64,000 bases of DNA, taken from NCBI GenBank assembly GCA_021399435.1, contig JAJTUP010000022.1:682001-746000 (forward strand). Direction: 5' to 3'. The DNA is from Diaporthe sp. PMI_573 (Eukaryota; Ascomycota; Sordariomycetes; Diaporthales; Diaporthaceae). A program made the translations under genes and the position numbers. The notes under the pieces were generated by a model, which ran no database searches, was not told the origin of the DNA, and saw only the letters and a list, made by a program, of their open reading frames with translations. Positions within the stretch are counted from its first letter, which is position 1, and each line of letters starts with the position of its first letter. Shown in pieces: positions 20,236-33,500 of the stretch.

Positions 20236-23200
20236 AAGTTGAAAATTGGTAATGGGTTCGGATGCCTCTAGCCTGCCGGGCGTAACTGACCATCCTCTTG
20301 TTGAATAATGGATTGCTCGTGGCTTGAGCCGCAGCTTACGTCCACGTCAGGGAACGTCAGAGAGGGATGGGCGTCAGCATAAGCAGCTATGCCCGAAAGA
20401 GTAGCCCGTCCGTCTCCACGCACACATGCAACTTGGACGGCACACACTGCACATTGACATGAATCGAAACAAAGCGAGAATAGCAGCCTTCTTCAGACTT
20501 GCAGTTTTGATGCGAGGTCGCGCACGTCGTAGCCGCCGCGGTCCTCCGACTCTACTGAAGCGTCATGACGGTGTTTTTCTCGCCTCTTAGTGAATCTAGT
20601 CCGGATTCCATGTAACCTCAAGTAAGTGAGACGGATTACATGCGATCATGAGTCGGTGGCTGGCAGCGGAGCGAACGAACGTGAAGAGTGCATGCGGCTG
20701 GCCCCAGCGCTTCTTCAAGGGAATAAAGGTACTTCCGAGCCCGGAGAAACGGTAGGACTGAGTTTTCAACGCGTGATCACTCATTGGAGATGTTCAACAG
20801 TGCAAAGTTCTCTTGCCCAGGGTAGTGGAGAGCAATGTAGATCGTCGGTGGACAGTTCAACCAGCACCAGCATTCCACCTGCCATTGGCCGCATGCAATG
20901 TCGATTATAGCCAGATTCCTCGGGTGGTCCCGTCGTTAGGCCACCAGTGATGGGCCACATCAATATCGCATGAAGTCTGAAGTTTGAAAGGGGGACCCGC
21001 CCAGTCGTGTAACCTTGGGTGACGACGCAGGACTAGGCGAAGCAAGCCTAACAGGGCAACAAAAACATATGAGGCGACGAGATCCGACCAGTGATATATG
21101 CAGCTAATTCTCCGGAGACGCGTTTTCACATGGAGGGCGTGTGGTCGCACATATTGGGGCATCGGGGTGTCTGAAACCTGGCAGGCGGGAAAACCGGAAG
21201 GGCAAGCCAGTCTGTTGTCACCTTCAGACTACTGTGGTCTCGACCAAGAGGTTCTGTCTCGGTAAGCGGCACTAAGGTCGTGTCGCTCGTGGGTCCTACC
21301 AGTTTGCACATCTAGGCTGATGGCTAACAGCCCACTCTTGCTGCAGCTCGATCTTCAGGGCCACCCGAGGCTAACGACGTCTCCATATAATGCGGTGCCC
21401 AATGCTCTCGTACTGAGAGTGGCGTGGAAGTCGAAATCGTAGAGATGTCTGGATAGTAGAGTCGTGGTATTTGCCTCCCGCGTTAACCTGTGACGGGGAA
21501 GACAATGCAGCATTGCATTGTACATAATGTGGGCCACCGCCTCTTCCGTCTTGCGTCAGATCATGGCCGAAAAGCCTGGTAGCGTGCTTGGAGGCCAATC
21601 TAAGTTGCACCTACGACTCTCGTTGGGCCTATGATGGAGGGTATGGGTGACTCGAGGCCGGTTGAACCGCACTGTTAGTAACAGCGGATGGAGTTGCAAG
21701 GGCATTTGCACCTCGCATCGACCGGAGCGATTCTCGAACATCGGCCATGTGAGAATCAATCGAGATCCGATGTTTTAATGTACCAGCCCGACATCATCGT
21801 ACGCTATCCGAGCAGGCAATCGTCCGGAGTCGATGACCGGCTCAGCGTTTACCTGTTGCGCAAGGCTACGGCATCGTGGATTATTGGTTGTGACTGACCG
21901 ATAGCAGAGACGCTCTCCTGGTGCACCATCGTGTCAAGAAGTTGTGTGCGAGTAGCTGAACGTTGTGGCAGCTTGTGTGCTCCGGACCATGCACAGGTGT
22001 GACGTCCGTCCAATAGCCATTCCCTTGGCTTGTTGCCCGAGAGGTATTGAAGGCTCGCACCTCCTTATTCAGGCCACACATCGACGCCAGGGAGCTCCCT
22101 TATCGAGAGCGCTAGAAGGCAAGGCCCGAAACGAAATGGGCTTGGGGGCGTGGTCAGCAGGCAAGATTGCCGGACACGGGGATTGGTCGGGGCGGATCCG
22201 TGAGCCAGGTAAAAGATGAAATGGAGGGTGGGCTACATGGACGCCAGCCATCGCGTGGATACTGCAGAGGAAAGTCGGTGTCGTCGTTGTCGCGTTGAGG
22301 CAATCGCCGCCGCGGCGTCCAAGCCGACAGTGCCAATGCCAGATTAGATTGCTGGCGTCCTGATGTGGTGGTGGCGAGCACGGATCAGCTCCTCGATCCG
22401 GGAGCGGCAGCCCCAGTGCCAGCCAGCGAGATCTCTTTGGGCCGCATCGTGAAACAGGGCGACAGGGTCGACTGATTGGTCTGAAGGGCCTCTGTTTCCA
22501 GAAAAGCCGGGCTGGCTGGCTGGGTGTCTTGAGCTCGCAGCTTGGGTGTCGAGCTTGGCCCCGCCGTGCCCCTCCCCGAAGGTCCCCAAGGTTGCATTGG
22601 GGAGAAGTTCCCCTGTCTCTTGGGCCCCTCCACCACGATGTGCCGAACACTTTCACTGTCCCCCTCTGCCCCTCTGACCCCTCCATCACCACATCCTCGA
22701 GATCCTCATGACTGTTCCATTTCCGTTTGGGCACGGATCAGGAACCGATGGAGGCGGCGCTGCAGGTCTCGTAGCCCAACTTGCAGGCTGATGGGGTGCC
22801 TTGGACAGGCAGCATCTGACTCGTCGCGGCCGTTTTCGCATGAGGTAGACACGCGCCGCATGCCATCATCGTACATTATTACACGGTGACCTGTTCGGGG
22901 GGGGGGGCATGGCTGGGGACACGTTCGGCGTGTGGGAAAAAAGAACCATCAGAAGGGACAAATTCTGAGGTGGGACGAGACCAGCAGCGGTCTAGGGGGG
23001 GGCAATCTGTCTCGATGCGTTTGCCCTGCAGGCAAGCAAGTGGCAGGACAGGACAAGCAGAAGGCCAGACCAGACCATCTCATTTGATCGACTGAGCCTG
23101 CAGTGGCGGGATGCAATGGTAGCTTTAAGTGGAGAAATTGATGTCACACCTAAATGGGAGAATCGAAGGGGGGAGGGGCCAGAGAGCAGAGGAGCGGAGG

Positions 23201-24022
23201 ACCAACAATGGCTGGCCCAACAGGGAGGGACGGAAGTACAGACGGGGGAAGAGAGGAAGGAACAGCATAGGAAAACGGCGGGGACTCGTACCCATGAGAA
23301 CATGCAGGACGCATTCCGTCTCATCAGCCCATCTCTACCTAGGTATTGAGCAATTGTTCGTCCTGTGTTGCTCTTGTCCCGTTCACTTGTGGTACCATGC
23401 AAATGGTATTTACATCCGGAAGTTGCTGCCCAAAGGACGCCTCTCTCTCCTCTCTCTTCTTCCCTCCATCTTGGCGTGGGATCACATTGCATAGCATAGC
23501 ATAGCATAGCATAGCATAGCCAGCCTCCGCCTCTCCCACGGTTGCTTTCTGCTTCAAAATCTCCCCCGAAGAACCCCACTGCAGATCGCACCTGCCCCAT
23601 TCAATTGCCTTTCTCCTACGCTTACCCGGAATTCCAACTGGCGGTGTTGTGCCTCTCTACTCGTCCTATCCTTGACACAGATCATCAGTGCCTATCAAAC
23701 CCAGCACTCCCTCCTCGAACGACCTCTTTTGTCTTTCCACCCCACAGCACAATACGACACAACGCCACACACCGACCCGCCAGGTTTCAAGACAGTCCAA
23801 CAACATCCTAACCTCTGCCGCTTTTGCTCTTAGCGAGAGCCCGTCCTGAACAAATCACTACTCCTCGTGCAAACTGTACAGGAGCAGCCTCCAACCCGCC
23901 AAGCCAGCTCAGCTCAGTCTTGGTGCCAGACAGCGCAGCCGCCGTTACCCCTCCTCTACTACGATGTTTTCCTGATCTGACATCGTCGCACCCTTCAACA
24001 TCATTTCCCTCCATCCTTCAGC
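20236..24022. other. Long intergenic region
   Basis: About 3.8 kb without a recognised gene. Several open frames (for example a 221-codon minus frame at 22069-22734) lack family resemblance. The last 500 bases are pyrimidine-rich and look like the 5' leader and promoter of the 911-aa gene. Contains a G11 run at 22897-22907 and the ATAGC microsatellite. Confidence 0.55.
23491..23520. repeat. Pentanucleotide microsatellite (ATAGC)6
   Basis: Six perfect ATAGC copies preceded by a near-copy ATTGC, about 500 bases upstream of the 911-aa gene start. Confidence 0.95.
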
Positions 24023-26843
24023 ATGGTCGGAAGTGCAGATGTCGAAACATTACTCTCCACAGGGACTTGGACTACCCAGAGAGCTAAAACTCCCGGATTG
24101 TAAGCGCCCTTTTTTCCGTCCTCGAGCCGTTGCCAAGGACCCTGGTTGCTGTGGGTGCTAACTGCTGTGGCTTCTCCTCCTTAGTTTTACCCCAGCCCGA
24201 GCGAACCAGTCGTCCAAGCTAGAGCCTCGGAGCCCAAGGGGCCCCAAAACATCTAGATCTTCAACCTTCTTAACCGGGCGTGGCCGTTTCCCTCCACCTC
24301 CCAGTGTTGAAGATGAGGCTGCGTCGATCGCTAAGGAGCAGGGCAGTCCTGTTGCCCGTGTAAGCGACGAGGAGCCCAAGTGCAGGGGCGATGTCGAGCA
24401 GAACCCCATCATCCTCCCCGTTCCCGAGTTCAACCCGGAGCGCCGATATGTGCTCGTCACACCGTCTGAGACAGACGAGGCTTGTCTCTCCGACACTCCG
24501 GCCAGAGAGAGACCGGTCTCAACCCCACGGACGGAATATCCGGCCAACACCAAGGTTCCACTTGACCGGAAGGCAGATGAAGCCGTGCGGCCAGATATCC
24601 AGAGACGCAGGTCGAGGGTTGATTTACCTCGAATAGAGACAGATGTCCCCCCTCCGCGTTCCGAGACCCCGTCTCACATGCGAAGAGCCAGGTCGGCAAC
24701 CTGTGTTGACCAGAAGCCCAGAGAGAGTCAGGACTATTTCGGCCCTCACCCAGAATCAGCACGGCCTGTTGTGGATGCTTTCTTGTCGCCCGTCATCACG
24801 CACAGTACCAAGGGTCGTGACAGGGCGTACTGGAACTTCAATTCAGGTTCTGAAGGCACAAGTCCGAGAGGCTCAGCGGACGGCTTGAAACCCAGTTCTG
24901 CGGATCGAAAGGGCCACGAGGGATATGCAAGATCGCCCCTCTCGACCAGCCCGGCAGCGCAGAGACGCACTCATTCTGCCATGGATGTACCGAGAGAGTC
25001 GAGAAGGACGGCAGAGCGAAATAGCTCCTACAGGACCGAGCTCTCTGGACGGACGAGGAGGAACGGCCCGCCATCCCCTACTCTGGACCAGCGTCAATTG
25101 CCAGCAAGATCGACCCGCAGAGACTTTTCTCCAGCGAGATCTCATACACCACAGCCAAAGCTGAGCCGGCGGAAATCCAGTTATAACAATCATCCGTCTG
25201 TGACCCGGGAGGACGACTACGGGTTTTCGAGTGACGAGGACCGAGATCGCAGGAGGTCTCGCACTCACCACGACCGCAGGAAGTCCATGGTCAACCATGA
25301 TGATCGTCCGAATCTGCTGAGTCCTGGATTATCCTCAGTCTCCAAGACCAAGTCTCGACCTCCTTCACCCTTTCCATCCCCAAAGTCATCTCAGACATAC
25401 CTGTCCGGATACGACTACCAGGACAATCCCCGAAGTTCAACTGCGTCGTTCAGCACTGCTAGAGCCAGGCACAGAAATGAAAACGAGAGACCCGTGTCCC
25501 CCATGTCATCAGGAGACTCCTCGCCTCGAGACCGTTCACGGTTGACAGTGGGTGGCTCTGGTAATCGACCCAGAGATGCGTCCCGGACCCCTAGTGTCAG
25601 GTCCAATGCGAGCACCAGCAAGCCAGGAAGTACTCCAGCTTCCGTTCCCGGTTCCATTGCCAATCCGGCGGCTATGATGATGGACGACAGGAAAAGGCAA
25701 ACAATGCCGCCGTCCCCGGCGTATTCTCGTCAGGGCTCCTTGGAGGCAATCCACGACTCGAAAGATTACTGGCAGCCAGAGCCCTTTGTCCCCGACCAAA
25801 GTCACATTTCGCCTCGATACAGCGCGAATGGTGTTGAACAGCCAGCGCCCGTCGTGTCTTATCGCCGCTTCTCCGAGGACGTCGGCGCAGGCGCCAACCC
25901 CGGGCTACCGGACTGCCCCATGAAAAGACCGACCATTGGATATACAAATTGGCTCACGCTGCCTAGATGTGATAACTTCACCATATGCCTCTCGTGCTAT
26001 GAACAGGTCTTCTACCCGACCGAGTTTCGTGATTTGTTCTTACAGGCACCATACCGCTTTAGAGAGAGGGAGCTCTCTTGCGATCTCGGTACCTCACCCT
26101 GGTACCGAATCGCCTGGCTGATGACACGCAAATACCGACGAACCGACCTACGACTGATCCAGGGCATTTCAGATGTGTTGTCCAAGGAGAGAATTCCTTG
26201 CCACGGAAACGCGCGCGTCACGCGGATGTGGTACTCGATCACCGACCCGGAGACACGGCGCTGCATCCCCGACTTCCGCGTGTGCAGCCCGTGCGCCAAG
26301 GCGGTCGAGATCCTGTTCCCGAGCTTGATGGGTGTTTTCGTCCCCAAGGACCGGCAGGCGGAGCCCAAGTCGGGAAGGTGCAGCTTGCACTTCACGGCAA
26401 ACCGGAACCGCTTTCTAACGTACTTTGACGTCTTCGAGAAGTGCCACGATGTCGCCATGGAGACCAAGTCGGCCCCCGACGTCCAGCGTCTCGCGGATAA
26501 CATCAACTTCTGGGCGAAAGTGGATGAGTGCCCCCGCGACGTGCCGCTCCGCAGTGCTGATTGGTACACCATGGCCTCGGTTCCGGAGATGACGGTCTGT
26601 CACGAGTGCTTCCTGGATGTTGTCTTTCCGGAACTGGTTGCAGATGTAAAGGTCAATACGGTCGCAGGCTCTGAGCGCCGTTCGGTCGCCCGGGACTTCT
26701 ACCAGAATCCATCTCTCATCGGAGAGGCTACGGTCTGCCAGATGGCGAGCCCCAAGATGAGGGAGGTTTTCCGCCGGGCTTGTAGGCTGGAAGATGGGAT
26801 CGAATTCTTGGACGACCAGATCAGAAGGAGGTTAGGTTACTAG
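24023..26843 (+). CDS. Ser/Arg-rich protein with C-terminal cysteine-cluster domain, 911 aa, unknown function
   Basis: Exons 24023-24099 and 24185-26843 joined by an 85-bp intron in phase 2 (GFFTPARANQSSK at the join). Residues about 25-590 are predicted disordered: rich in S, R, P and D with many SP/TP sites and RRxS motifs, for example RSRTHHDRRKSM. The C-terminal third is ordered and carries repeated cysteine pairs: CPMKRP at about 602, CLSCYEQVFYP at about 626, CSPCAKAVEILFP at about 725 and CHECFLDVVFP at about 829. It ends DDQIRRRLGY. The CxxC-(x)n-V-x-FP pattern could be a metal-binding fold. I know similar proteins only as uncharacterised, conserved in Sordariomycetes. The long, pyrimidine-rich leader suggests regulated expression. 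Confidence 0.85.
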
Positions 26844-28503
26844 TATTCGGTGGGCCGGGTCCTTTTGTAGGATGTGAAATCTGGGAGGTGAAAATGTAAG
26901 CACGAAGTCGTGTGATGTCAAGAAAATAGACGACATGAGGCATGCTATGCAATGATTAACGACACGAGACAGAATAATAATGATACATGTATACGAGACT
27001 GCATGATATGTTGGGCTTGTTGAGTTTGTTGTTTCTGCATTGCGATGATGGTGTTGAGCAATCCACATTGCGAACCTTGCCAAGCTGAGCATTCAGTGGC
27101 ACAAGGCTGGAAACGCGGAGGCATCAGCTGGAGACCTGGGCACAGTGATCAATTTACAAGTGTGTCTCCCACAGATTGGAACCTAAAAAATGGTAAAAAT
27201 GGTAAAAATGTACAGTCGAGGGGATTTACAACTGTGTCCTGATTACTAGAGCCTTACAATCAAACGGTGCGCGCGCCGTCTCCCAGCAACCACAGACCCG
27301 GGCGGCGGCGACGAACCGCAACGCAGGCTAGTAACTGTTGCCGATCATAGCAAGCTGACACTAAGCCCATCTAGATGGGGCTTCGCCAGTTTCATGGCGT
27401 GCATGCAATAGGCTGCAGCAGGTGTCTTTCCCTGTACGTCGTGACGATCGCCTCCATGATCACTACAATACAGTACCCATTTAGTTTGTGAGCAAGCGCC
27501 CTAGGCCCCTTTGCTTTGCCTGTATAAAAGCTGATGTGACTCTTGGCACGCTGGCACCGGGCCACCTTGGAAGAGGCCCTGGCTATGGCTACGACGGCTC
27601 TCACGCTTCCTTCGCGTGTATATAGTAGGCTGGTTCGGATATTGTTGCCAGTATTCAGTCGATGGCGATCGCCGCCCCCACGGGGGAAGGGGGGACGTTT
27701 TTTTTGGGTCTCCAGCGTGCACCGATGGCCATTTCCCATTTTTCAAGTACCTATGCGCCTAAGGAGTCCCATTGGAGATATGCTGCAATTATTTGCGAGC
27801 TGCAGGTGCGTCATGAATCCTTCCGCACACTATCTTTCTGTCCCCGGCTTGTCCAGGGCAGCGAGATGCACTGACTTGCTGTCTTGATTGGTTGAACAGT
27901 CCGTGCGTCCCTTGATATATCACGGAGGAAGTGGATCGGCGATATCGTCAACGTCAAGCTCGTGTGAAAGGGAGCGGGCCCCTGCGAACGGCGAGGTATC
28001 TGGGGCAAACAGAAAGAGAGAGGCTGAGAGAGGCTGAGAGAGTCTCACGCCGTGAGCATGGATAAAAAAAGCGGGCCGCTTCCCAGTCAGCCCGTAGGGT
28101 AGAGTAGCAGAGGCTCACTTGAGACAGTGCTAATAGCCTGTACCGTCTGACGCGCGGTGTAATAAGGGTCACGAGGGATGGAAGAACGTTCTGACCGAGC
28201 ATCAAACGGTGCCAGGCCTACTTCATCGGCACTGTGAGCGGCAACTCAACTAACTCACATCGCAGTGTCCAGTGAAACCCCGCGCATCCCTGTGCCCACG
28301 CTGCGCCTGATATGTACAGACATCAGTTTATGATATAAAAGCAGTGTTCCCGTCCATGCATCTGGTTGACATCCAGCTTTCTTCCTGCTTTGCCAGCCCA
28401 TCTCATACCATTTCTACCTTTAACAAACTCATTAACTCCATGTCATCATTGGTACAAGACACCCAAAGATTGTCCCAGGTAACCACTAGTTTGCAGCGTG
28501 CCA
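26844..28503. other. Intergenic region
   Basis: No supported gene. Notable: a repeated AAAAATGGT unit at about 27187-27209, a 21-bp near-perfect palindrome at 27363-27383, a GAGAGGCTGA direct repeat at about 28017-28040, and a TATA box (GATATAAAAG) at about 28331-28340, some 165 bases before the small membrane-protein start. Confidence 0.5.
27363..27383. repeat. Short palindrome (AAGCCC-ATCTAGAT-GGGGCTT)
   Basis: Inverted repeat centred on TCTAGA with arms AAGCCC/GGGCTT and a single extra G. It could form a cruciform or bind a dimeric factor; no known site assigned. Confidence 0.6.
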
Positions 28504-28791
28504 ATGGCAACAGGCGCAGAGAATCCGTGGTCCTTGGATCTCAGCACTGCTGTTGCAATATTATTCGGTATCTTTGGGCTAGGAGTTTCACTTCTCAACT
28601 TGTACTTTGCTTGGGAGCAACTCGACCATGTGCGAGTGTAAGTGCAATGTGAGGATATGTTTCCACTTCGCCCTTCGATGCTGACATTGCACAGGATTCG
28701 TCGACGGAGGAGAGGGGTGCGAGACGCATGGGGAATTGGTCTTCTTAAATATCAGCCCGTTTCGCGAGAATCCCTTGTGTTTTCGAACTAG
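28504..28791 (+). CDS. Small single-pass membrane protein, paralogue 1 (76 aa)
   Basis: Exon 1 28504-28637 and exon 2 28695-28791, 57-bp GT-AG intron in phase 2. The N-terminus MATGAENPWSLDLSTAVAIL runs into one hydrophobic helix (FGIFGLGVSLLNLYFAW), followed by EQLDHVRV. Exon 2 is strongly basic (IRRRRRGVRDAWGIG) and ends ESLVFSN. The pattern is a short polar N-terminus, one helix and a basic tail, so the tail would probably be cytosolic. It shares helix sequence, exon-1 length (134 nt) and intron phase with the ORF at 30216. Function unknown. A TATA box lies about 165 bases upstream. Short, hence moderate confidence, but the paralogues support it. Confidence 0.6.
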
Positions 28792-30215
28792 TCAGGAGTT
28801 CTCTAAGGACATCTTGTGGCTGCATGGAGTTCTGGCGTTTAGGTATGACGGGAGGGGCTTGAGAAGGCTCTCAGCGATGCATGGCGGAATACCTGGACAC
28901 TTTGTCCGACGTCCCGTTATAGCAGACAGGGTAGCATATGTAAGTAAACACTCCACTGTACGAAAGCCCACCTAGCTTGCAAATGCTTGGATCAAACGCA
29001 CACCGTTTCCACTGATGTTCTGACATCGGCCCTGGTTCTCATAATCATCAGTTCTGAATGACCTGTCCTTCCGACCGGTAATTATTTTTCATTACAGCTT
29101 AGACACTCTTATGGCAGATATCCCGGATTTCGCTTAGGTGCACACACTATACTATGTAGCAATTCAAGGTCCACCGGCGTGCCGACCCGTCCCCCGCAAA
29201 ATGGCCCCACATTTCCGGCACATTGTCTCCGTTGGACTCCGGGCTTACTCCGGAATTTGCGGCGCATCCGGACTATCTACAGCGCAGACACCTGGAGGAC
29301 CCTGGGAAAAATGATTTTGATGACTTGAGACTGGGACTAATGATGAAAAAACTCCCAAGGAATGCTCATATTGGATCATTGATGTGGGGCAGTAGTCCCC
29401 CTAATGACCTCTCCAATCCATATCTGGGCGCAGCCTTTCTGATCACACTCCAAGGAGATCACTAGATCCTTTGAGATCTGGTTGAGCTTGGTCCACACTA
29501 GAAAACATGGCGGCCCTCTCGCTCGACGATTGCTTGCAGCCAGTCTTACACAGAATAGTGCCTGCCGGAGTCATCTCTCCTGACCTAACTTACAACACAG
29601 GCATGCAAATCCAAAGTACGCCTTAGCTGCCTACCTAACCCTCCATCCTTTGCCCTGACTTGCGAGACACAGCCACTGGCCCAGCTGACTCCGAACCACC
29701 ACAAGCAATTAGATCCGATGCACATGCAGTAGTCGCCGCACTTTCCCCTTTCCAACAGTGAAGCGTCCGCTGATTAGTGCACCTCGGACCAAGGCGACGT
29801 TGGCAGCATCCTGAGAAATCATGTTGTCACCGTGTCACACATGCAACCCGTCCCCATTCAAACTGCCGCCGGCATCAAAATGCAGCATTCATGTAGACTA
29901 TGTGCGAACATCCTTGCCTCCAGCAGGCTACCCAGAGACCTCTCTATATTTCACAAATGTGCGCTGAACTTTTAGGGATTATTTGATCCCAGCATGTCGA
30001 CTTTCAATCTCCGTCTCATCCTGTCTACATTCCTGGTTTACTGCAAAGGTCGTTGCTGACCAAATTCCAGGCTTGCCAGCAACAGATTCCACACCTTGAA
30101 TTTAGACTCCCGACTCGAGCAAGATCACAGGGGCAGGATTACTCGACGAAAACACCTAGCATTCGCACATTTGCCGCTATCAGGAACACATCGCCGGCAT
30201 CACGACAATACCACA
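28792..30215. other. Intergenic, AT-richer
   Basis: No recognisable gene. An 80-codon open frame at 29223-29465 is not supported by composition or resemblance. Confidence 0.5.
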
Positions 30216-30528
30216 ATGGCAAGCAGCTCGGGCCAGTCGTGGTCACTGAGTCTCGACACGCTCGTGGCGATCATTTTTGGATTGGTTGGTGCCCTCACCT
30301 CTCTAGCAAACATGTACTTTGCTTGGAGACAGCTTACAGCGTGGGAAGCGTAAGTAAAATTTCTGGGCTTCAGGAGTGCACATAATTGAAACTTCAACGT
30401 TGACCTATTATCCTAGCGGTCATCGAAGAGGAGATCGCCCTGAAAATCATGGGTGGCTTGAGCATTTGTCTAGACAGGCGCCATTTGAGCCAGTGATGGT
30501 TCATCCATATCAACATAGAATTGTATGA
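30216..30528 (+). CDS. Small single-pass membrane protein, paralogue 2 (81 aa)
   Basis: Exon 1 30216-30349 and exon 2 30417-30528, 67-bp GT-AG intron in phase 2. The N-terminus MASSSGQSWSLSLDTLVAII leads into the helix FGLVGALTSLANMYFAW, then RQLTAWEA. Exon 2 is polar and histidine-rich (GHRRGDRPENHGWLEH) and ends YQHRIV. Exon 1 matches the ORF at 28504 in length, W-S-L spacing, helix and the closing YFAW, while exon 2 differs. This is what is seen when a membrane anchor is kept and the tail diverges. Unknown function. The ATG has an ACA-A context (ACCACAATGG). Confidence 0.6.
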
Positions 30529-33500
30529 CGGGCAAAGATTGCATTTGATTTTGAGACGGTCTTCCCACCGTCATGCTCAATACTGATGGAATAAATGCAG
30601 AGGATACCAGTACCTGGGACAGAATTGACAAAATACGCCATGTGAAGAAGAAATGCGAGGAGGTCCCCCACATGGCATTGGAATAGAGTATGCCAAATAG
30701 CACTTCTTGGTGTGATGGGTCAGACTTGGGTTTCTCGAGGGAGTGTTGACAGTCTCGACTGGATAGCAGGGCATAATCAGCAGTAAATTGGCGCATTGTC
30801 GGGAATTAACTACAAATGAGATAAACATAATCCCGGGTCGAGATAGAGCCTTTGAAGGGGCTTTGCATGACTGTTGAAGGGCTTTGTAACAAATGAGTTT
30901 CTACTCCAGAGCTGTTAAGATTTGAGCATACGCTCCTCATGAGTGCATTTGACACGAAGTTTCACTACTACTGCCAGCCCAGCTGTGCTGGCCAAAAGAC
31001 CAGAACAATTAATCGACATTAATTACTTACAGTAGTTTTTCAGAGCTGTACCGTCACAGCATTCTTATATTTTGATTGACATTTAGTAGGAGGAAGCAGT
31101 CATTCCTACCTAAAGTACAGACCTTGCAATCTATTATACCGAAATGAATTGCTAGCGCTGATCCAAGACGGTGAATGGAGGTTAAGATGCAGAGTTCAAC
31201 ATGCCACCTCTGGCCGTGCCTTGGTTTGCTCCATAGATGGTCCTGTCAATCATCAGCTTCAGAAAGGCTCAGAGTGTTCCCAGCGCCTGGTGCTGAGATA
31301 CTCCTTTGGTCTCATAGGAATTAAATATTCGAAACGGAGAAATGCTCATGATTAATTTGAATATTGAGGTACCCCATACTCAGTCTTCAAGTGATGATCT
31401 ATTGTACCGTCATTATGGGGAAGATTCGAGGGTTCTAGCACACCAGCTCCTGAAGGTCTGCCCCCTCTTCCAGTCTGCATGCTGCATCCCTGTCGTGTAA
31501 CTTCTTGTCTTATCTGCCCTGCTCGTTGCCCAGCGTGCATGCTATGTGAATTTTTGGTACTTGCGTATTGGTTTCGACTCTATCGCTATTGAGACGGTCC
31601 CAACGTCCTATGGCTACGAAGGCACAAGTTGACTGTGAAGAGTTGCTGATTTACAGCTATGGTCGCCTAACTAACCGGAAGGAAGGGGCAGCGAAGCTGC
31701 GAAATGGTGTTGCTGAGGTTTTGAAGGCCAGTTGGGCTGATAAGATAAGCGAATAAGTGGGTTCAGTCAGTGACTGGACCCGGCGTGCATTCAGCCCACA
31801 GCCCTGACAGCCACTGCCCTCCATCACCAGGTTTCCACGAGGCACGCAAGCACGGAGCTCATTTTCACTCATCCTTCAACCCGGCTAGCGTCATACAGGA
31901 GCCGGTTGGGGATATCCCTGCACGGCTGTTCGACCTGTCCGTCAGCCCGGTTCGACCACCCACCCTCTCAGTCAGCTTGAAGATAAAACCGACCGTATCT
32001 TTGTACCGGAACCAAGACAACATAAATGATCCAGCTATTTACCCACCGCAACCATGGATTCTAACAAATATTTTGGTATGATCGACAACAGGACAGAATG
32101 CTTGAAAATTGCAGAGTGCCACACACGCCAGATATTATCCGCAGGGGAAACGCTACGCAACACTCTAATCGAGGCTAGTGGGGAGATTTATCGGGGTTTT
32201 CTGGTCGAGCAAGGCACCAGTCCCCATACAAGAACAACCAGGACGTACAGTATCTGGTCCAAGGATATCAGGTCTAAAAAGATATTTGATTGAAGCGATG
32301 GCACACCGTGGTATGGGAAGCAGAGAGCATGGCTTATTTCTTCGCTGAAGGATAAGTACCCTAAGGGGCAAGCAAGGAGTTGTCATTGATGTCTGACTTT
32401 TCGTTCGTCTGTTTTTCAATTTTGTATTTACCAGTAGTTGTGACCTGCAGAAGTTGTATTAGAAAAATTTGTGGTCAGTCTTCAGGCATGCTGCTCCACT
32501 ATGCTGTGGCCGCCTGCACGGCGGGGAGTCCCATCCGGCCTGCTCACATCCAGTTTGAACGGAAGGGGACGCAACACTTGCAGGGGTAAATTTCCTTTTT
32601 GGGACAAAAGTCCACGTTGATTGGTCGAGGGGGTCTGTTTGTGGGAGACCCCCCTGCCACCCTACCCTTACAACGACGTCAGCTCCTGCAGCCCCGCCTC
32701 TTGACTCTGGGAGCTGGGCTTAAGCAGCACTCACTGTGATATCTTAGCCACCTCACCTGTATTGAGGAGACACCTCAAATTTAGGTAGGAGGACTCAGAT
32801 ATCTGGCGAATTTTGAATCGGTTGCCAGATTCTGAGCCACAAGCCTAGCTATGCTTGTGAACCAAGATCTTACTTCAACAGAGTCTAGATGGCCTGGGCA
32901 TTGCCTGACTAAGTAGCCTTCGCGTATGTGCATGCGGAATAGGAAGCAATGGGTGCCAAGAGGTTGAGAAGTATATTGATGGCTATCATGCGGTTGGAAC
33001 TCTCATCCAGCGCGAGCATGAAGTGGTTCAGATGAAAAATGTTCCATCTGGCAGGGGACGAAGGCCGCTCTTCGTGATGCCACCCTTCGACCTCACCTCC
33101 CATGACTGGGTGGAATCTCAAGAACCACATCTTATGGGCCGCGGAGGACATGCAGACAAGCTGCAGTGGCGCCTCCTGTCAGCACATGTATATGATTACC
33201 ATGCATATACAACAAACGGTGCTGCTACTCCGGCGACTCTCTTAAAACCCTGGAACCACTGTCAATAGGGTTTATTTTGCACGGCTGTTGGGATAGCATA
33301 CGTGGAATCTACGGATCTCTTCCCGAAACAGAACTCTGGTATGCGGCAGGATCGGACGATCCGGCCTCGATATGACAGGCTAAAATATACATCTGGAGGA
33401 AGCCTGAGAGGTCGGTGTCATACGATCTGCGAGTTGGCCTGATATTGCCAACAGACACATCGGAACACGGGAAGTATTTAGTCTATTAACTTGTTTATCA

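Noticed and set aside
22069..22734. 221-codon minus-strand open frame
   Set aside because: Composition (many R, P, H, W and C) and overlapping open frames on both strands look like a GC-rich non-coding stretch; no family resemblance.
31430..31756. Possible fourth copy of the small membrane-protein family (LLVAQRACYVNFWYLRIGF) followed by a 48-aa ORF
   Set aside because: The helix-like piece lacks the W-S-L core and an ATG, has an upstream stop, and does not splice in phase to the ORF at 31610.
32054..32293. 79-aa ORF with ACCATGG context
   Set aside because: Good start context, but no resemblance, no paralogue and AT-rich surroundings; left as a weak candidate only.
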